A program made the position numbers and the translations under genes. A DNA stretch of 64,000 nt, taken from Methylibium sp. (GTDB lineage Bacteria > Pseudomonadota > Gammaproteobacteria > Burkholderiales > Burkholderiaceae_C). This document shows, in pieces, positions 28,072-37,505 of this stretch; the first letter of the stretch is position 1; each line of letters starts with the position of its first letter. The notes beneath the pieces were generated by a model that saw only the letters and a program-made list of their open reading frames with translations, ran no database searches and had not been told where the DNA came from. The stretch covers positions 62,001 through 126,000 of the forward strand of contig PNNH01000067.1 of NCBI GenBank assembly GCA_013824165.1, written 5' to 3'.

Positions 28072-29931
28072 TCAGTACAGCCGTATCGCCATGTCGAAGC
28101 TCCAGGTGCGGCGGATCTCGACCACATCGAAGTCTCGCGCCAGCGCGGGCGAGAAGGCCGGGTAGTTGGCCTGGCTGTTGACCACGCGGCGTATCGCTTC
28201 GTCGAGCAGAGGGTTGCCGCTGGAGCGCACGAAGCTGATCGACTCGACCGAGCCGTCGCTGCGGATCGCCACGGTCACCACCGGATCGGTGTAGGGCGGG
28301 TGGGCCAGCTCGCGCACCATCTCGAAGGTCTGGTTGAGCTGGATCTTGCGGCCCCAGGCTTCGGCATAGAGCACGAGCTCGGCATTGCTGTCGATGCGCC
28401 CGAACAGACGTCCGCGTCGCAGCGGGCTGGCCGAAGGCCCCTGCGATTGGCGCGCGGCGGCGGCGTCGCGCCGCGCTGCTTCCTCGTCCAGCTGCCGGCC
28501 GATGGCGCGCAGGCGGGCCTCACGGCTTTCAGCAGTGGCTTGTGCAGCCGCTTGCGCCGCAGCCTGCACTCCGGCCAGCCGCGCGGACTCGGCCTGTGCC
28601 GCAGCGGCCGCCTGTGCTGCTGCTTGTGCAGCGGCCTGTGCTGCCGCTTGGCGTGCCGCCTCCTGAGCCGCAGCAGCCTGGCGCGCTGCCGCTTGCCGTT
28701 CGGCTTCGAGGCGCTCTGCCTCGGCCCGCGCGGCCTGCTGGCGCGCGGCTTCCTGCCGGGCTGCGTCCTGACGCGCGGCCGCTGCTGCTGCCTGTCGGGC
28801 GGCTTCCAGGCGTTCGGCCTCAAGGCGCGCTGCTTCTCGCCTTGCAGCTTCCTGACGCGCAATTTCCTGTCTAGCGGCTTCTTGCTTGGCGGCGGCCTGG
28901 CGCGCTGTCTCCTGGCGCTCAGCCTCCAGCCTGGCTGCTTCCTGCCGGGCCATTTCTTGCCGCACCGCTTCCTGCCTGGCGGCCTCCTGCTTGGCTGCAG
29001 CCTGGCGCACCGCTTCAAGGCGCTCGGCTTCCATGCGGGACGCCTCGGCACGCGCGGCGTCCTGACGCTGCGCTTCCTGCTTCAAGCTGTCCTGTCGGGC
29101 GGCCTCCAGTCTGTCTGCGGCCTGTTGCGTTGCGACCAGGCGATCTGCTTCTGCCCGTGCTGCTTCCTGCCTGGCGGCCTCTTGTCGGGCTGCGGCCTGG
29201 CGGGCCAGTTCACGCTGTTGCTCGGCTTGCTGTTGGGCCAACTGCTGGGCCAGCTTCTGGGACTCCTGGCGTTGGCGCTCGAGTTCGGCTGCGGCCGGAT
29301 CGGGCTTGGGCTCGCTCGGTGCCGAGGCTGCTGCGGCCGGCGCGGGTGCCGAAGCCGGGGTCGGCGCTTCCGCGGTGGCTCGCACGGTCCACAGCGCATC
29401 CCTGGCCGGCGCGATGGCGATCACGGCGGGCTCGGCTGGGGCGGCTGGGCTGCTGTCCGCCGTCGCATCGGACTGCGCTGGCGCTGCAGCAGCAGCGTCG
29501 GCAGCAAGCTCCGGCACCGCCAGGGCGCTGGGCGCTAGCCACGCGGTGGCGCCCATGCCCTCAGCGGGCAGGGCGGGGGCAGCTTCGTCTGCCGAGGCCA
29601 GCACGGCTGACGCAGCCGCGGCAGGTTCACTCGCCGCTGGCTCGGGCTCCGGTGCTGCCGCAGGGGGCAGCGCGGGCGTTGGCAGGATCACCGCACGCAA
29701 CTCCGGCACTTCAACCCTCCGGTCCTTCCATGGCAGGTTCAGACCGGGCAGCCCCAGTTCGTCGCCGCCTAAGCTCAGGCTCAGCAGTAGGGCATGGATC
29801 AGCAGCGAGACCAGCAGGGCCAACAGCGGCGGCCTGGGCTTGGCTTCATTGGCTTCGGCGGGATGCGCGGTCGCGGCAGCCGTCCCATCGCTGGCGGGCG
29901 CTGACTGTGCGTGCAAGTCGGGCGCGCTCAA
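28072..29931 (-). CDS. TonB/TolA-like energy transducer with very long coiled coil
   Basis: 619 aa. A short cytoplasmic N terminus is followed by one membrane helix (LLALLVSLLIHALLLSLSLG, about residues 35-55) and an Ala/Pro-rich stretch. Residues about 215-500 form an almost uninterrupted helix built of EAARQEAARxEAxRLEAERQ-type units. The C-terminal TonB-like domain is TFEMVRELAHPPYTDPVVTVAIRSDGSVESISFVRSSGNPLLDEAIRRVV. A TTG start with GGAG 6 nt upstream is chosen; no ATG fits. The layout resembles TolA more than TonB. No exbB/exbD or tol genes are adjacent. Confidence 0.78.
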   Translation of the reverse strand: MSAPDLHAQSAPASDGTAAATAHPAEANEAKPRPPLLALLVSLLIHALLLSLSLGGDELGLPGLNLPWKDRRVEVPELRAVILPTPALPPAAAPEPEPAASEPAAAASAVLASADEAAPALPAEGMGATAWLAPSALAVPELAADAAAAAPAQSDATADSSPAAPAEPAVIAIAPARDALWTVRATAEAPTPASAPAPAAAASAPSEPKPDPAAAELERQRQESQKLAQQLAQQQAEQQRELARQAAARQEAARQEAARAEADRLVATQQAADRLEAARQDSLKQEAQRQDAARAEASRMEAERLEAVRQAAAKQEAARQEAVRQEMARQEAARLEAERQETARQAAAKQEAARQEIARQEAARREAARLEAERLEAARQAAAAAARQDAARQEAARQQAARAEAERLEAERQAAARQAAAAQEAARQAAAQAAAQAAAQAAAAAQAESARLAGVQAAAQAAAQATAESREARLRAIGRQLDEEAARRDAAAARQSQGPSASPLRRGRLFGRIDSNAELVLYAEAWGRKIQLNQTFEMVRELAHPPYTDPVVTVAIRSDGSVESISFVRSSGNPLLDEAIRRVVNSQANYPAFSPALARDFDVVEIRRTWSFDMAIRLY

Positions 29932-30212
29932 GCGGGCTCCGCCTGCAAGTCACGCAGGCTGGGCTCCGCCCACGGTGCAGCGATGGGCGCGGGTTTTCGG
30001 AACAGCAGCGTCGGGAGTTTCACGGCCGGCATGCTGGCTATTGTCTTATCCAATCTGCGCGATCCGAGCCGGGTGCACCCCGAGGTCGCGGGAGGGCCTG
30101 GATCGGGTCCTGTTGCGCATATCCGCCACTTCGGCTGCGCTGTGTCTTTTCATGGCCGCGTCACACGTGGCGGCGAGCATGGCCTTCCAGGACATCACGG
30201 GAGCATGCCCCC

Positions 30213-31064
30213 ATGAACCAGGAACCCAGCACACATGTCATCAAGGTCCGCACGGTCTGGATCTCGGACCTGCACCTCGGCACACCAGGTTGCCAGGCCG
30301 CGGCCCTGCTCGACTTCCTGCGCGACGTGGAGTGCGACACGCTCTACCTGGTCGGGGACATCGTCGACGGCTGGCAGCTCAAGCGCAGCTGGTACTGGCC
30401 GCAATCGCACAACGATGTGGTGCAGAAGATTATGCGCAAGGCGCGCAAGGGCACCCGCGTGGTGTTTGTGCCCGGTAACCATGATGAGTTTGCACGGCGC
30501 TATGTCTCGCACAATTTCGGTGGTGTCGATGTGGTGGAAGACTGCATCCACCTCACCGCCGACGGCCGCAAGCTCTGGGTCACGCATGGCGATCTGTTCG
30601 ACGGCGTGATCCAGTGCGCCAAGTGGCTGGCCTATGTGGGCGACGCGGCCTATGAGTTCACGCTGCGGGCCAACCGCCACTTCAACCGCATGCGCGCGCG
30701 GCTGGGGCTGCCGTACTGGAGCTTGTCGCGCTACTTGAAGCTCAAGGTCAAGCGCGCGGTTTCCTATGTCTCTGATTTCGAGGAAGCGGTGGCCCGCGAG
30801 GCGCGCAAGCGCGGCGTGCATGGTGTGGTCTGTGGCCACATCCACCATGCCGAGATGCGCGACATCGACGGCATCCTCTACTGCAACGATGGCGACTGGG
30901 TGGAGAGCCTCACCGCACTGGTGGAACATGCCGACGGCCGGCTGGAGATCCTCGACTACAGCGCGCATCTGTTGGCCCAGCATGCGCTGACGCGAGCCAA
31001 GGCATCGAGCGCGTCGGCGCCGGCACCGGCGCCGCTGCCGCAAGGCGTGGTCGCGAAGCGCTGA
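30213..31064 (+). CDS. plcP: PlcP-type metallophosphoesterase (LpxH-related)
   Basis: 283 aa. Calcineurin-like metal-binding motifs are complete: ISDLHLG, VGDIVDGW, PGNHDE, THGDLFD and GHIHHAEM. KRSWYWPQSHNDVVQKIMRKARKGTRVV and LGLPYWSLSRYLK are features of the PlcP branch, whose rhizobial member breaks membrane phospholipids down to diacylglycerol in phosphate starvation. Members are often mislabelled UDP-diacylglucosamine diphosphatase. The neighbourhood (Ugd, glycosyltransferases, Psd) supports the lipid-remodelling reading. LpxH-like activity cannot be excluded. Confidence 0.75.
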   Translation: MNQEPSTHVIKVRTVWISDLHLGTPGCQAAALLDFLRDVECDTLYLVGDIVDGWQLKRSWYWPQSHNDVVQKIMRKARKGTRVVFVPGNHDEFARRYVSHNFGGVDVVEDCIHLTADGRKLWVTHGDLFDGVIQCAKWLAYVGDAAYEFTLRANRHFNRMRARLGLPYWSLSRYLKLKVKRAVSYVSDFEEAVAREARKRGVHGVVCGHIHHAEMRDIDGILYCNDGDWVESLTALVEHADGRLEILDYSAHLLAQHALTRAKASSASAPAPAPLPQGVVAKR

Positions 31065-31391
31065 ACTATTGGGGACGGGTCGAGCGACTGGTGCGGCACA
31101 TCGCACGCCAGTGGCCTGGCCTGGGGCTGGGCGCCTATGCGGGGCTGGGGAGCGCAGTGCTCGGACGCAGCGTCTGCGTGAGCGCGCGCCTCGTGATCTG
31201 ACTGGGCGCGGTTGTCTGAGCGCAGCGAACCGCAGGTGAAAGAAGCGACTTCTGCGCCCGCGCCCGGCCGCGAGCACCGCAAGGAAGTCAGGCCTTTGGC
31301 CCGGCTCCCTTGCCGAAGCTCGGCCCCAGGCCAGGCCAGGCTGCTGCTGTGCCGCTGAGCCCGGTTCAGCTCGCCGAAGTCAGTTCCAAGT
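31065..31391. other. Intergenic stretch without a recognisable gene
   Basis: About 327 bp between the convergent plcP and ugd genes. The open frames here have no ribosome-binding site or recognisable domain. It holds short GC-rich inverted motifs (for example GGACGCAGCGTCTGCG) but no clear terminator. Confidence 0.4.
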
Positions 31392-32783
31392 TCAAGCCAC
31401 CAGCGCCTGCCCCAGCGGCGAGTCCAGCAGCGCCTCCACCCGCGCCGCAGTCGGGGGCAGCGCGCCACGGCCGATGCCCACATGCTCGAAGCCCTGCGCG
31501 CGCATCCAGGCCGGGTCGTAGAGATTGCGGCCGTCCAGCAGCAGCGGTGTCTGCATCGCCTCGCGCAGGCGCGAGAAGTCAGGGCTGCGGAATTCGCGCC
31601 ATTCGGTCACCAGCAGCAAGGCCGAAGCGCCCTGGGCGGCGTCATACGGGTCGGCGCACAGCGTCAGCCCGGCACGATCGGGCCAGCGCGCGGCTACCGC
31701 CGGCATCGCCACCGGATCGAATGCGCGCACCTTGGCCCCGCGCGTCAGCAGCGCGTCGATGATCTTGAGGCTGGGCGCCTCGCGCAGATCGTCGGTGCCG
31801 GGCTTGAAGGCCAGGCCCCACAGAGTGAACGTCTGGCCATCGAGGCGCTCACCGAAGCGCTCCACCACGCGGTCCACCAGCAGCAGGCGCTGGCGTTCGT
31901 TGATCTGCTGCACCTCGTCAAGCAGGCCCAGACGCAGGCCCGTGCCTTCGGCCATGTGGCGCAGTGCCTTCACATCCTTGGGCAGGCAAGAGCCGCCCCA
32001 GCCGCAGCCGGCGTAGAGGAACTGGCTGCCGATGCGCGGGTCGCTGCCGATGCCCAGGCGCACCTGCTCGATGTCGGCGCCCAGGCGTTCGGCCAGCATC
32101 GCCATTTCGTTCATGAAGCTGATGCGCGAAGCCAGCATCGCGTTGGCCACGTACTTGCACAGCTCGGCACTGCGGCGGTCCATCACCAGCATGCGGTCGC
32201 GGTTGCGCAGGAAGGGCGCATAGATCGCGCGCATCAGGAGCGTGGCCTGCTCATCATCCGAGCCCAGCACCACACGGTCTGGGCGCATGAAGTCCTCGAT
32301 GGCCACGCCTTCCTTGAGGAACTCGGGGTTGGACACCACCGCAAAAGGCAGCACCGCAGCCCGCGCGCGCAGCTGCTCGGCCACGGCCTGCTGCACCTGC
32401 TCGGCCGTGCCCACCGGCACGGTGCTCTTGTCGACGATCACCTTGTAGTCGAGCATGTGGCGGCCGATGCTGCGCGCGGCCGCCAGCACATGTTCGATGT
32501 CGGCCGAGCCGTCCTCGCTGGCTGGCGTGCCGACCGCGATGAAGACGATGGTGCCGTGGTTGACACCGCTTGCGGCGTCTAGCGTGAAGTGCAGGCGGCC
32601 CGCGGCGGCGTTGCGGCGGATCAGCTCGTCGAGGCCCGGTTCGTGGATCGGCACGCCGCCCGAGTTGAGCAGGTCCACACGCACCGGATCGACATCCACG
32701 CAGACCACGCTATTGCCCATATCAGCCAGACAGGCCGCGGTGACAAGGCCGACATAGCCGGCACCAAAGACGGAGACTTTCAT
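31392..32783 (-). CDS. ugd: UDP-glucose 6-dehydrogenase
   Basis: 463 aa. Oxidises UDP-glucose to UDP-glucuronate with NAD. N-terminal Rossmann motif MKVSVFGAGYVGLVTAACLADMG; catalytic Cys in YAGCGWGGSCLPKDVKAL; central helix and C-terminal UDP-binding domain (FKPGTDDLREAPSLKIIDAL) present. The start overlaps the stop of the upstream glycosyltransferase gene by 4 bp (ATGA), which ties UDP-glucuronate supply to that transferase. Confidence 0.95.
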   Translation of the reverse strand: MKVSVFGAGYVGLVTAACLADMGNSVVCVDVDPVRVDLLNSGGVPIHEPGLDELIRRNAAAGRLHFTLDAASGVNHGTIVFIAVGTPASEDGSADIEHVLAAARSIGRHMLDYKVIVDKSTVPVGTAEQVQQAVAEQLRARAAVLPFAVVSNPEFLKEGVAIEDFMRPDRVVLGSDDEQATLLMRAIYAPFLRNRDRMLVMDRRSAELCKYVANAMLASRISFMNEMAMLAERLGADIEQVRLGIGSDPRIGSQFLYAGCGWGGSCLPKDVKALRHMAEGTGLRLGLLDEVQQINERQRLLLVDRVVERFGERLDGQTFTLWGLAFKPGTDDLREAPSLKIIDALLTRGAKVRAFDPVAMPAVAARWPDRAGLTLCADPYDAAQGASALLLVTEWREFRSPDFSRLREAMQTPLLLDGRNLYDPAWMRAQGFEHVGIGRGALPPTAARVEALLDSPLGQALVA

Positions 32784-34036
32784 GGGCGTTTCACCTGCAG
32801 GCGGTTGGCAAGGGGGAGGGGGCGGGCCAGCGGCGGCGCGGCCAGGGGCGGCTGGCCCTCCAGCGCGGGACGGTCGACCTGGCGGGGCGCTTCTTGCAAG
32901 ATGCGTTCAAGGATGTCGGGCACCTCGAAGACGGCGCGGTTGTCGAGGCGCGCAACGCGCTGGCGGAATTGCGGCAGCTCGGCCAGCAGCAGGTCCAGGC
33001 CGTCGCGGATCTCGGCCACTGAACGGATCAGCACGCCCAGGCCTTCATCGCGCAGCCATTGGGCGTTGTAGCGCTCCTGGGGCATCACGCTGGGGCCATC
33101 GAAACTGATCACCGGCAGTCCGCAGTGCAGCGCCTCGCTGATGCTGCCGGGGCCAGGCTTGCCGATGAAGTAGTCGCCCAGGCGCAGCAGCCTGGCCATC
33201 TCTTCGGTGTAGCCCAGCGCCACCTGGCGTCGGCCGGAAGAAGGGTTGCGCGCCAGGCGCTGGCGCAGGATTTCATTGCGGCCGCACAGCAGGATCAGCT
33301 GCTCTTCCGGCAGCGCGCGGGCGATGCGCAGCATCTGCATCGAGCCCTGGCCGCCAAAGGCCACGACGCCCACCGGTAGCGCCGGGTCCAGCCCCAGTGC
33401 GCGCAAGGCTTCCGCCCGCTCGGCGCTTGAAGGCGAGGGCGCATAGAAGTCAGGATGCAGCAGCATGCCCGACACGCGTGAGATCAATCCGTCGGCATAG
33501 CCGGCATCACGCGCCTGCTGATGGGCTTTCGCGCTGCCGACGATGATGTGCTGCTCCTGGCCTCGTTCGATCCAGAAGCTCGGCGGCGTGTCGGCGATAT
33601 CGGTCAGCAGCGTGGCGAAGGGCACGCCCGGCAAGGTGCTGGCCAGCGACTCATGCAGGCAGCGGTTGAAATTGGGAATCAGCGACAGCACCAGCTGCGG
33701 CCGGGTGGCACGCCAGTGCTGCTGCAGCGCGCGCAGCAGCGGGCGGTGCGCGACGCGGATCAGCAGCTGCAGCAGGCGCAGCTCCTGGCTCATGCCATAG
33801 GTCCAGCCGCGTGCCAGCCGGCGGTTGTAGAAGTCCTCAGGCGCGCAGCCCAGGGTGCGCTGGAAGCGCTGGCTGGGGTCGATCGCTTCGAACAGATTCA
33901 CCAGCCGCACCGACCAGGGGCGCTGCTGCTGCTGGATCACGCGCTGCAAGGCACGCGCCGCGGCCCGGTGGCCTCCGCCGGCGTCGAAGTAGACCAGGGT
34001 GATGCGCGTGGCCAGATCGTCCATGCCCAGCAGCAT
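32780..34036 (-). CDS. MGDG synthase-like (GT28-type) glycosyltransferase
   Basis: 418 aa. The N-terminal domain has the GGGHRAAARAL motif of monogalactosyldiacylglycerol-synthase-type enzymes (ITLVYFDAGGGHRAAARALQRVI). The C-terminal donor domain is GVVAFGGQGSMQMLRIARAL..DYFIGKPGPGSISEALHCGLPVI. Such enzymes put a sugar from a UDP donor onto diacylglycerol at the membrane. Coupling to ugd suggests UDP-glucuronate as donor (inference). Alternative ATG at 34024; neither has a strong ribosome-binding site. Confidence 0.8.
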   Translation of the reverse strand: MLLGMDDLATRITLVYFDAGGGHRAAARALQRVIQQQQRPWSVRLVNLFEAIDPSQRFQRTLGCAPEDFYNRRLARGWTYGMSQELRLLQLLIRVAHRPLLRALQQHWRATRPQLVLSLIPNFNRCLHESLASTLPGVPFATLLTDIADTPPSFWIERGQEQHIIVGSAKAHQQARDAGYADGLISRVSGMLLHPDFYAPSPSSAERAEALRALGLDPALPVGVVAFGGQGSMQMLRIARALPEEQLILLCGRNEILRQRLARNPSSGRRQVALGYTEEMARLLRLGDYFIGKPGPGSISEALHCGLPVISFDGPSVMPQERYNAQWLRDEGLGVLIRSVAEIRDGLDLLLAELPQFRQRVARLDNRAVFEVPDILERILQEAPRQVDRPALEGQPPLAAPPLARPLPLANRLQVKRP

Positions 34037-34090
34037 CGGCGGCCGCGATGACTGTGGCGTGACGCAGCCCCGACAGTTTCGTGACGTGGC

Positions 34091-34954
34091 TCAGTCGGGC
34101 AGACGCATCAGCGCCTGGCCGGCCTTGACGCGCGCACCGCACTCGATGCCGTCCAGCAGCGCGAAGCCCTTGGGCGCGAACAGCAGGATGGTGGAACCAT
34201 GCTGGAACCAGCCCAGCTCATCGCCCTTGCGCATCGCGGCGTCACAGGGCATCTCGTTGGGGCCGCGCCAGCGCAGGTGCAGCAGCACGTCAAGACAGTG
34301 CAGGCGGATGCTGGCCACCAGGATGGCCGCCACCGGCACCAGTGCCACCTGATGGCCGCCGCGCGTCAGCCGCGTGCGCAGCACGGCGCGTTCATTGCGG
34401 CAGAACAGGCGCTCCACGCGTTTGAGCGCGATCGGGTTGACGTTCCAGGTATCGCCGCTGAGGTAGGTGACATGCTCCAGCCGTCCGTCATGCGGGGCGT
34501 GGAAGCGGTGGTACATGCTGGAGGTCAGGCGCAGCGTGATGAAGACGCCGTCCTTGAAGGGCGTGATGTCCTGGCTGGGCCCGAACAGCTCGGCCAGCTG
34601 ATAGGGATAGCCCTTGGCCTGGAACACCGTCGTGCCCTCGACCCGGCCGCAGGCGCCGACGATGCCGTCGCTGGGGCTGACCAGCAGCGCCGGATCGGGG
34701 TCGGCCGGGCGTGCGCCGTCCACCAGCGCGCGGGTGAAGCAGGCGTGCAGGCTGTCGAAGTGATGTTCGCGCGCGTCGCTCAGGTCCAGATCGGTGAACA
34801 GGCGCCAGATGCGGATCGACAGCCGGGCCAGCCAGGGACTTCGCAGCTGGCTGAACCAGCCCATCCAGCGCGTCAGCAGCGCGCGCGGCACGCGATTGGT
34901 CAGTAGGAAGTTCAGATCCTCCTGCAGCAGCAGCTGGCGCAGCATTCTCTTCAT
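34091..34954 (-). CDS. psd: Phosphatidylserine decarboxylase
   Basis: 287 aa proenzyme. The self-cleavage site that yields the pyruvoyl group is visible near the C terminus: LGWFQHGSTILLFAPKGF (cleavage at Gly-Ser). The catalytic Asp and His of the self-processing triad fit SPSDGIVG and YHRFHAP. Produces phosphatidylethanolamine at the inner membrane. First gene of the psd-glycosyltransferase-ugd run on the minus strand, divergent from the aminotransferase gene with a 64-bp gap. Confidence 0.88.
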   Translation of the reverse strand: MKRMLRQLLLQEDLNFLLTNRVPRALLTRWMGWFSQLRSPWLARLSIRIWRLFTDLDLSDAREHHFDSLHACFTRALVDGARPADPDPALLVSPSDGIVGACGRVEGTTVFQAKGYPYQLAELFGPSQDITPFKDGVFITLRLTSSMYHRFHAPHDGRLEHVTYLSGDTWNVNPIALKRVERLFCRNERAVLRTRLTRGGHQVALVPVAAILVASIRLHCLDVLLHLRWRGPNEMPCDAAMRKGDELGWFQHGSTILLFAPKGFALLDGIECGARVKAGQALMRLPD

Positions 34955-34958
34955 GGGG

Positions 34959-34976
34959 TGGTCATCCGCTTGTCAA
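34959..34976 (+). promoter_or_regulatory. Candidate Pho box between psd and the aminotransferase gene
   Basis: TGGTCAT-CCGC-TTGTCAA has two 7-nt direct repeats with an 11-nt period, as in the PhoB site CTGTCAT-N4-CTGTCAT; each half matches 5 of 7. It is 42 nt upstream of the aminotransferase start and directly upstream of psd. It fits a phosphate-starvation lipid block but is only a pattern match by eye. Confidence 0.35.
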
Positions 34977-35018
34977 AGCAACTTGGTAAATACGCGGCAT
35001 CGTCAACCGGCCGCACTC

Positions 35019-36671
35019 ATGGAACATCAAACGCTTGCACTGATCACTCTTGGCGCCGCGCTGAGCCTGGCGCTGCCGCGCCTGCATCGGCGGCTGCAGC
35101 TGTCGCGCGCCAAGCACCGCTCGCTGGCCGGGCATTCGCGCATGGCCAAGCGCGTGGCCGGCCTGCTGCCGGGCTATGCCTACGACGAGGTGCGCTTCTT
35201 CGGCGCCGATGGCGCACCGCCAGAGCTGCAGGCACGCCGCCGTGCCGCCTTTGATCGCCTGTGTTCCCAGTTCGCCGAGCGCTACGCCCGCGGTGCCGAG
35301 ATGAGCGCGGCAGCGCGCGGCCTGCTGCCGGATCTGCAGTTCACCAGCCGCTACCGCGTGCCCTTCCAGTTCAGCCCCTATTTGCGCGAACGGCTCAAGC
35401 TCAGCGCTTTCGTCGACAGCAGCAGCGGCGTGAAGATCAAGGATGTGGACGGCAACGAGGCCTATGACCTGGCGGGCTCCTACGGCGTCAATCTGTTCGG
35501 CTACGACTTCTACAAGGCCTGCATCGCCGAAGGCGCGGCGCTGGTGGGCGAGCTGGGGCCGGTGCTGGGCAGCTACCACCCCTGCGTGCTGGACAATGTG
35601 CGGCGCCTGGCGCGCATCTCGGGCCAAGACCAGGTGTCCTTCCACATGTCGGGCACCGAGGCGGTGATGCAGGCTGTGCGGCTGGCGCGTTATCACACGC
35701 GGCGTTCGCACCTGGTGCGCTTCTGCGGCGCCTATCACGGCTGGTGGGAAGACGTGCAGCCCGGCCCCGGAAACCCGCTGCCGCCGCGCGATGTCTACAC
35801 GCTGCAGGATATGAGCGAGCGCGCGCTGCAGGTGCTGCGCACGCGCCGCGACATCGCCTGCGTGCTGATCAACCCGCTGCAGGCTCTGCACCCCAATGCC
35901 TCGGCGCCGGGCGACTCCTCGCTGGTGGACAGCGGCCGGCGCGCCGGCTTCGACCGTGCGGCCTACACCCAGTGGCTGCAGCGCCTGCGCGAGGTGTGCA
36001 GCGAGCGTGGCATCGTGCTGATCTTCGACGAGGTGTTTCTGGGCTTCCGGCTGGCGCCGGGCGGTGCACAGGAATACTTCGGCGTGCGTGCCGATATGGT
36101 CACCTATGGCAAGACCCTGGGCGGCGGGCTTCCGGTGGGCGTGGTCTGCGGTCGCGCCGACCTGATGCAGCGCTATCGCGACGAACGGCCGGCCGACATC
36201 TGCTTCGCGCGCGGCACCTTCAATAGTCATCCCTATGTGATGGGTGCGATGAAGGCCTTTCTCGACCGGCTGGAATCGCCCGAGGTGCGTGCGATCTACG
36301 AGGGCATGGACGAGCGCTGGAACGCACGCGCTGACCGTTTGAACGAGCGCCTGACGAGCGTCGGCCTGCCGGTGCGCGTCGCCAATATGAGCACGGTTTG
36401 GACCGTGCTCTACACCCAGCCCTCGCGCTACAACTGGATGCTGCAGTTCTATCTGCGCCGCCATGGCCTGGGCTTGAGCTGGGTAGGCAGCGGACGCTTC
36501 ATCTTCAGTCTGAACTACACGGATGAGGATTTCGAGCAGGTGGCGCAGCGCTTTGTTGCCGCCGCGCAAGACATGCAGGGCGATGGCTGGTGGTGGTGCG
36601 ATGAGAAGGCCAGCAACCGCAGCATCCGCCGCAGCATTCTCAAGGAGGTGCTGCAGCGGATCAGAGGCTAG
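35019..36671 (+). CDS. Class III aminotransferase with N-terminal membrane anchor
   Basis: 550 aa. A hydrophobic N-terminal helix (TLALITLGAALSLALPRL) and about 90 extra residues precede a glutamate-1-semialdehyde-aminomutase-like fold: DLAGSYGVNLFGYDFY, GSYHPCVLDNVRRLA, SFHMSGTEAVMQAVRLAR, FCGAYHGWWEDVQ, FDEVFLGFRLAPGG, and PLP Lys in VTYGKTLGGGLPVGVVCGR. It is longer than HemL (about 430 aa) and membrane-linked, so it is not the haem enzyme. Its place in the lipid block suggests amination of a lipid-linked or lipid-precursor ketone/aldehyde (inference). Confidence 0.8.
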   Translation: MEHQTLALITLGAALSLALPRLHRRLQLSRAKHRSLAGHSRMAKRVAGLLPGYAYDEVRFFGADGAPPELQARRRAAFDRLCSQFAERYARGAEMSAAARGLLPDLQFTSRYRVPFQFSPYLRERLKLSAFVDSSSGVKIKDVDGNEAYDLAGSYGVNLFGYDFYKACIAEGAALVGELGPVLGSYHPCVLDNVRRLARISGQDQVSFHMSGTEAVMQAVRLARYHTRRSHLVRFCGAYHGWWEDVQPGPGNPLPPRDVYTLQDMSERALQVLRTRRDIACVLINPLQALHPNASAPGDSSLVDSGRRAGFDRAAYTQWLQRLREVCSERGIVLIFDEVFLGFRLAPGGAQEYFGVRADMVTYGKTLGGGLPVGVVCGRADLMQRYRDERPADICFARGTFNSHPYVMGAMKAFLDRLESPEVRAIYEGMDERWNARADRLNERLTSVGLPVRVANMSTVWTVLYTQPSRYNWMLQFYLRRHGLGLSWVGSGRFIFSLNYTDEDFEQVAQRFVAAAQDMQGDGWWWCDEKASNRSIRRSILKEVLQRIRG

Positions 36672-36696
36672 GCAAAGTCGCCGAAGGGCCGAGGGT

Positions 36697-37308
36697 TTAT
36701 CCCCGACGCACTTCGGGCATGGGGTCAAGCAACTCGCCCTTCAGCAGATAGAAGGGTGCCTTGTAGTACTGCAGGATGTCCCACACCGGGTCGGTGATGA
36801 TCTTGGTGGCCCAGGCGATGCCGGGCACCAGGCTGCGTTCCTTCACCCACAGTTGCAGCACACGCAGCAGCACGGCGGTGACGCCCAAGGACAGCCAGGC
36901 CATGCCCACGTCGTGCAGCCAGCCCTTGGTATCGGTGGCCGGTTCGATCAGGCCGCCCATCGAGGGGAAGAACCACAAGGCCAGCGGCAGTAGCCCCCAC
37001 ACGCTCAGAAGCACCACCTTGCGGCGCATGTTGTAGCCCACCTTCACTTCTTCCTTGTACTCGTCGCTGACCTGGTTGATCTGGTCGAAGCCGCGCGGCT
37101 CGAAGAAGAAGTGGCCGGCCTGGCGCGTGGTCATCGACACGCCCCAGGCGACCAGCGCTGCCGTCGCCGGATCGACGAACAGCAGCGCATAGGCACACAG
37201 AAAGGAGATCGCACTGATCAGATGCAGGGTCTGGTTGATGCGGCTCTGGTGGTAGAAGCGATGGTCGTCCCAGCGCTGGATCGCGAGCAGTTCAAGGAAG
37301 TTCTTCAC
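36697..37308 (-). CDS. Multi-pass membrane protein with conserved histidines (Mpo1-like)
   Basis: 203 aa with four or more hydrophobic helices. Several His residues sit at helix ends: WDDHRFYHQSRINQTLHLISAISFLCAY and RQAGHFFFEPRGF. The spacing recalls YGL010w/Mpo1 fatty-acid alpha-oxidation proteins, but the match is loose. GTG 37308 was chosen because AGAGGA lies 6 nt upstream and the sequence then begins MKNFLELLAIQRWDDH. Convergent with the aminotransferase gene and divergent from the GT4 gene. Lipid-related role is inferred. Confidence 0.6.
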   Translation of the reverse strand: MKNFLELLAIQRWDDHRFYHQSRINQTLHLISAISFLCAYALLFVDPATAALVAWGVSMTTRQAGHFFFEPRGFDQINQVSDEYKEEVKVGYNMRRKVVLLSVWGLLPLALWFFPSMGGLIEPATDTKGWLHDVGMAWLSLGVTAVLLRVLQLWVKERSLVPGIAWATKIITDPVWDILQYYKAPFYLLKGELLDPMPEVRRG

Positions 37309-37505
37309 GGGCGTCCTCTTTGTGTCGGTCGTGGATGGGTCGCCGGAGTTCCAGTGCAGGCCGCACGAGGGCTGAGTCGCTGAGACGGAGCCGGCGCGGG
37401 CCCGATGCTGCGCAGCTTGAGTGACCACGGCGTGACAGATCCATGTCCGATCGCTGTCAGCCGGCTTGTCACGCAATCGTCGCTTGCGGCGGGCAGCATC
37501 CGGGT

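Noticed and set aside
29932-30212. Pho box upstream of plcP
   Set aside because: CTGTGTCTTTTCATG looks similar at first, but the second half does not fall at the required spacing.
37454-37472. Pho box upstream of the GT4 gene
   Set aside because: The two TGTCA halves are 12 nt apart instead of 11. Noted in the gene entry but not called.
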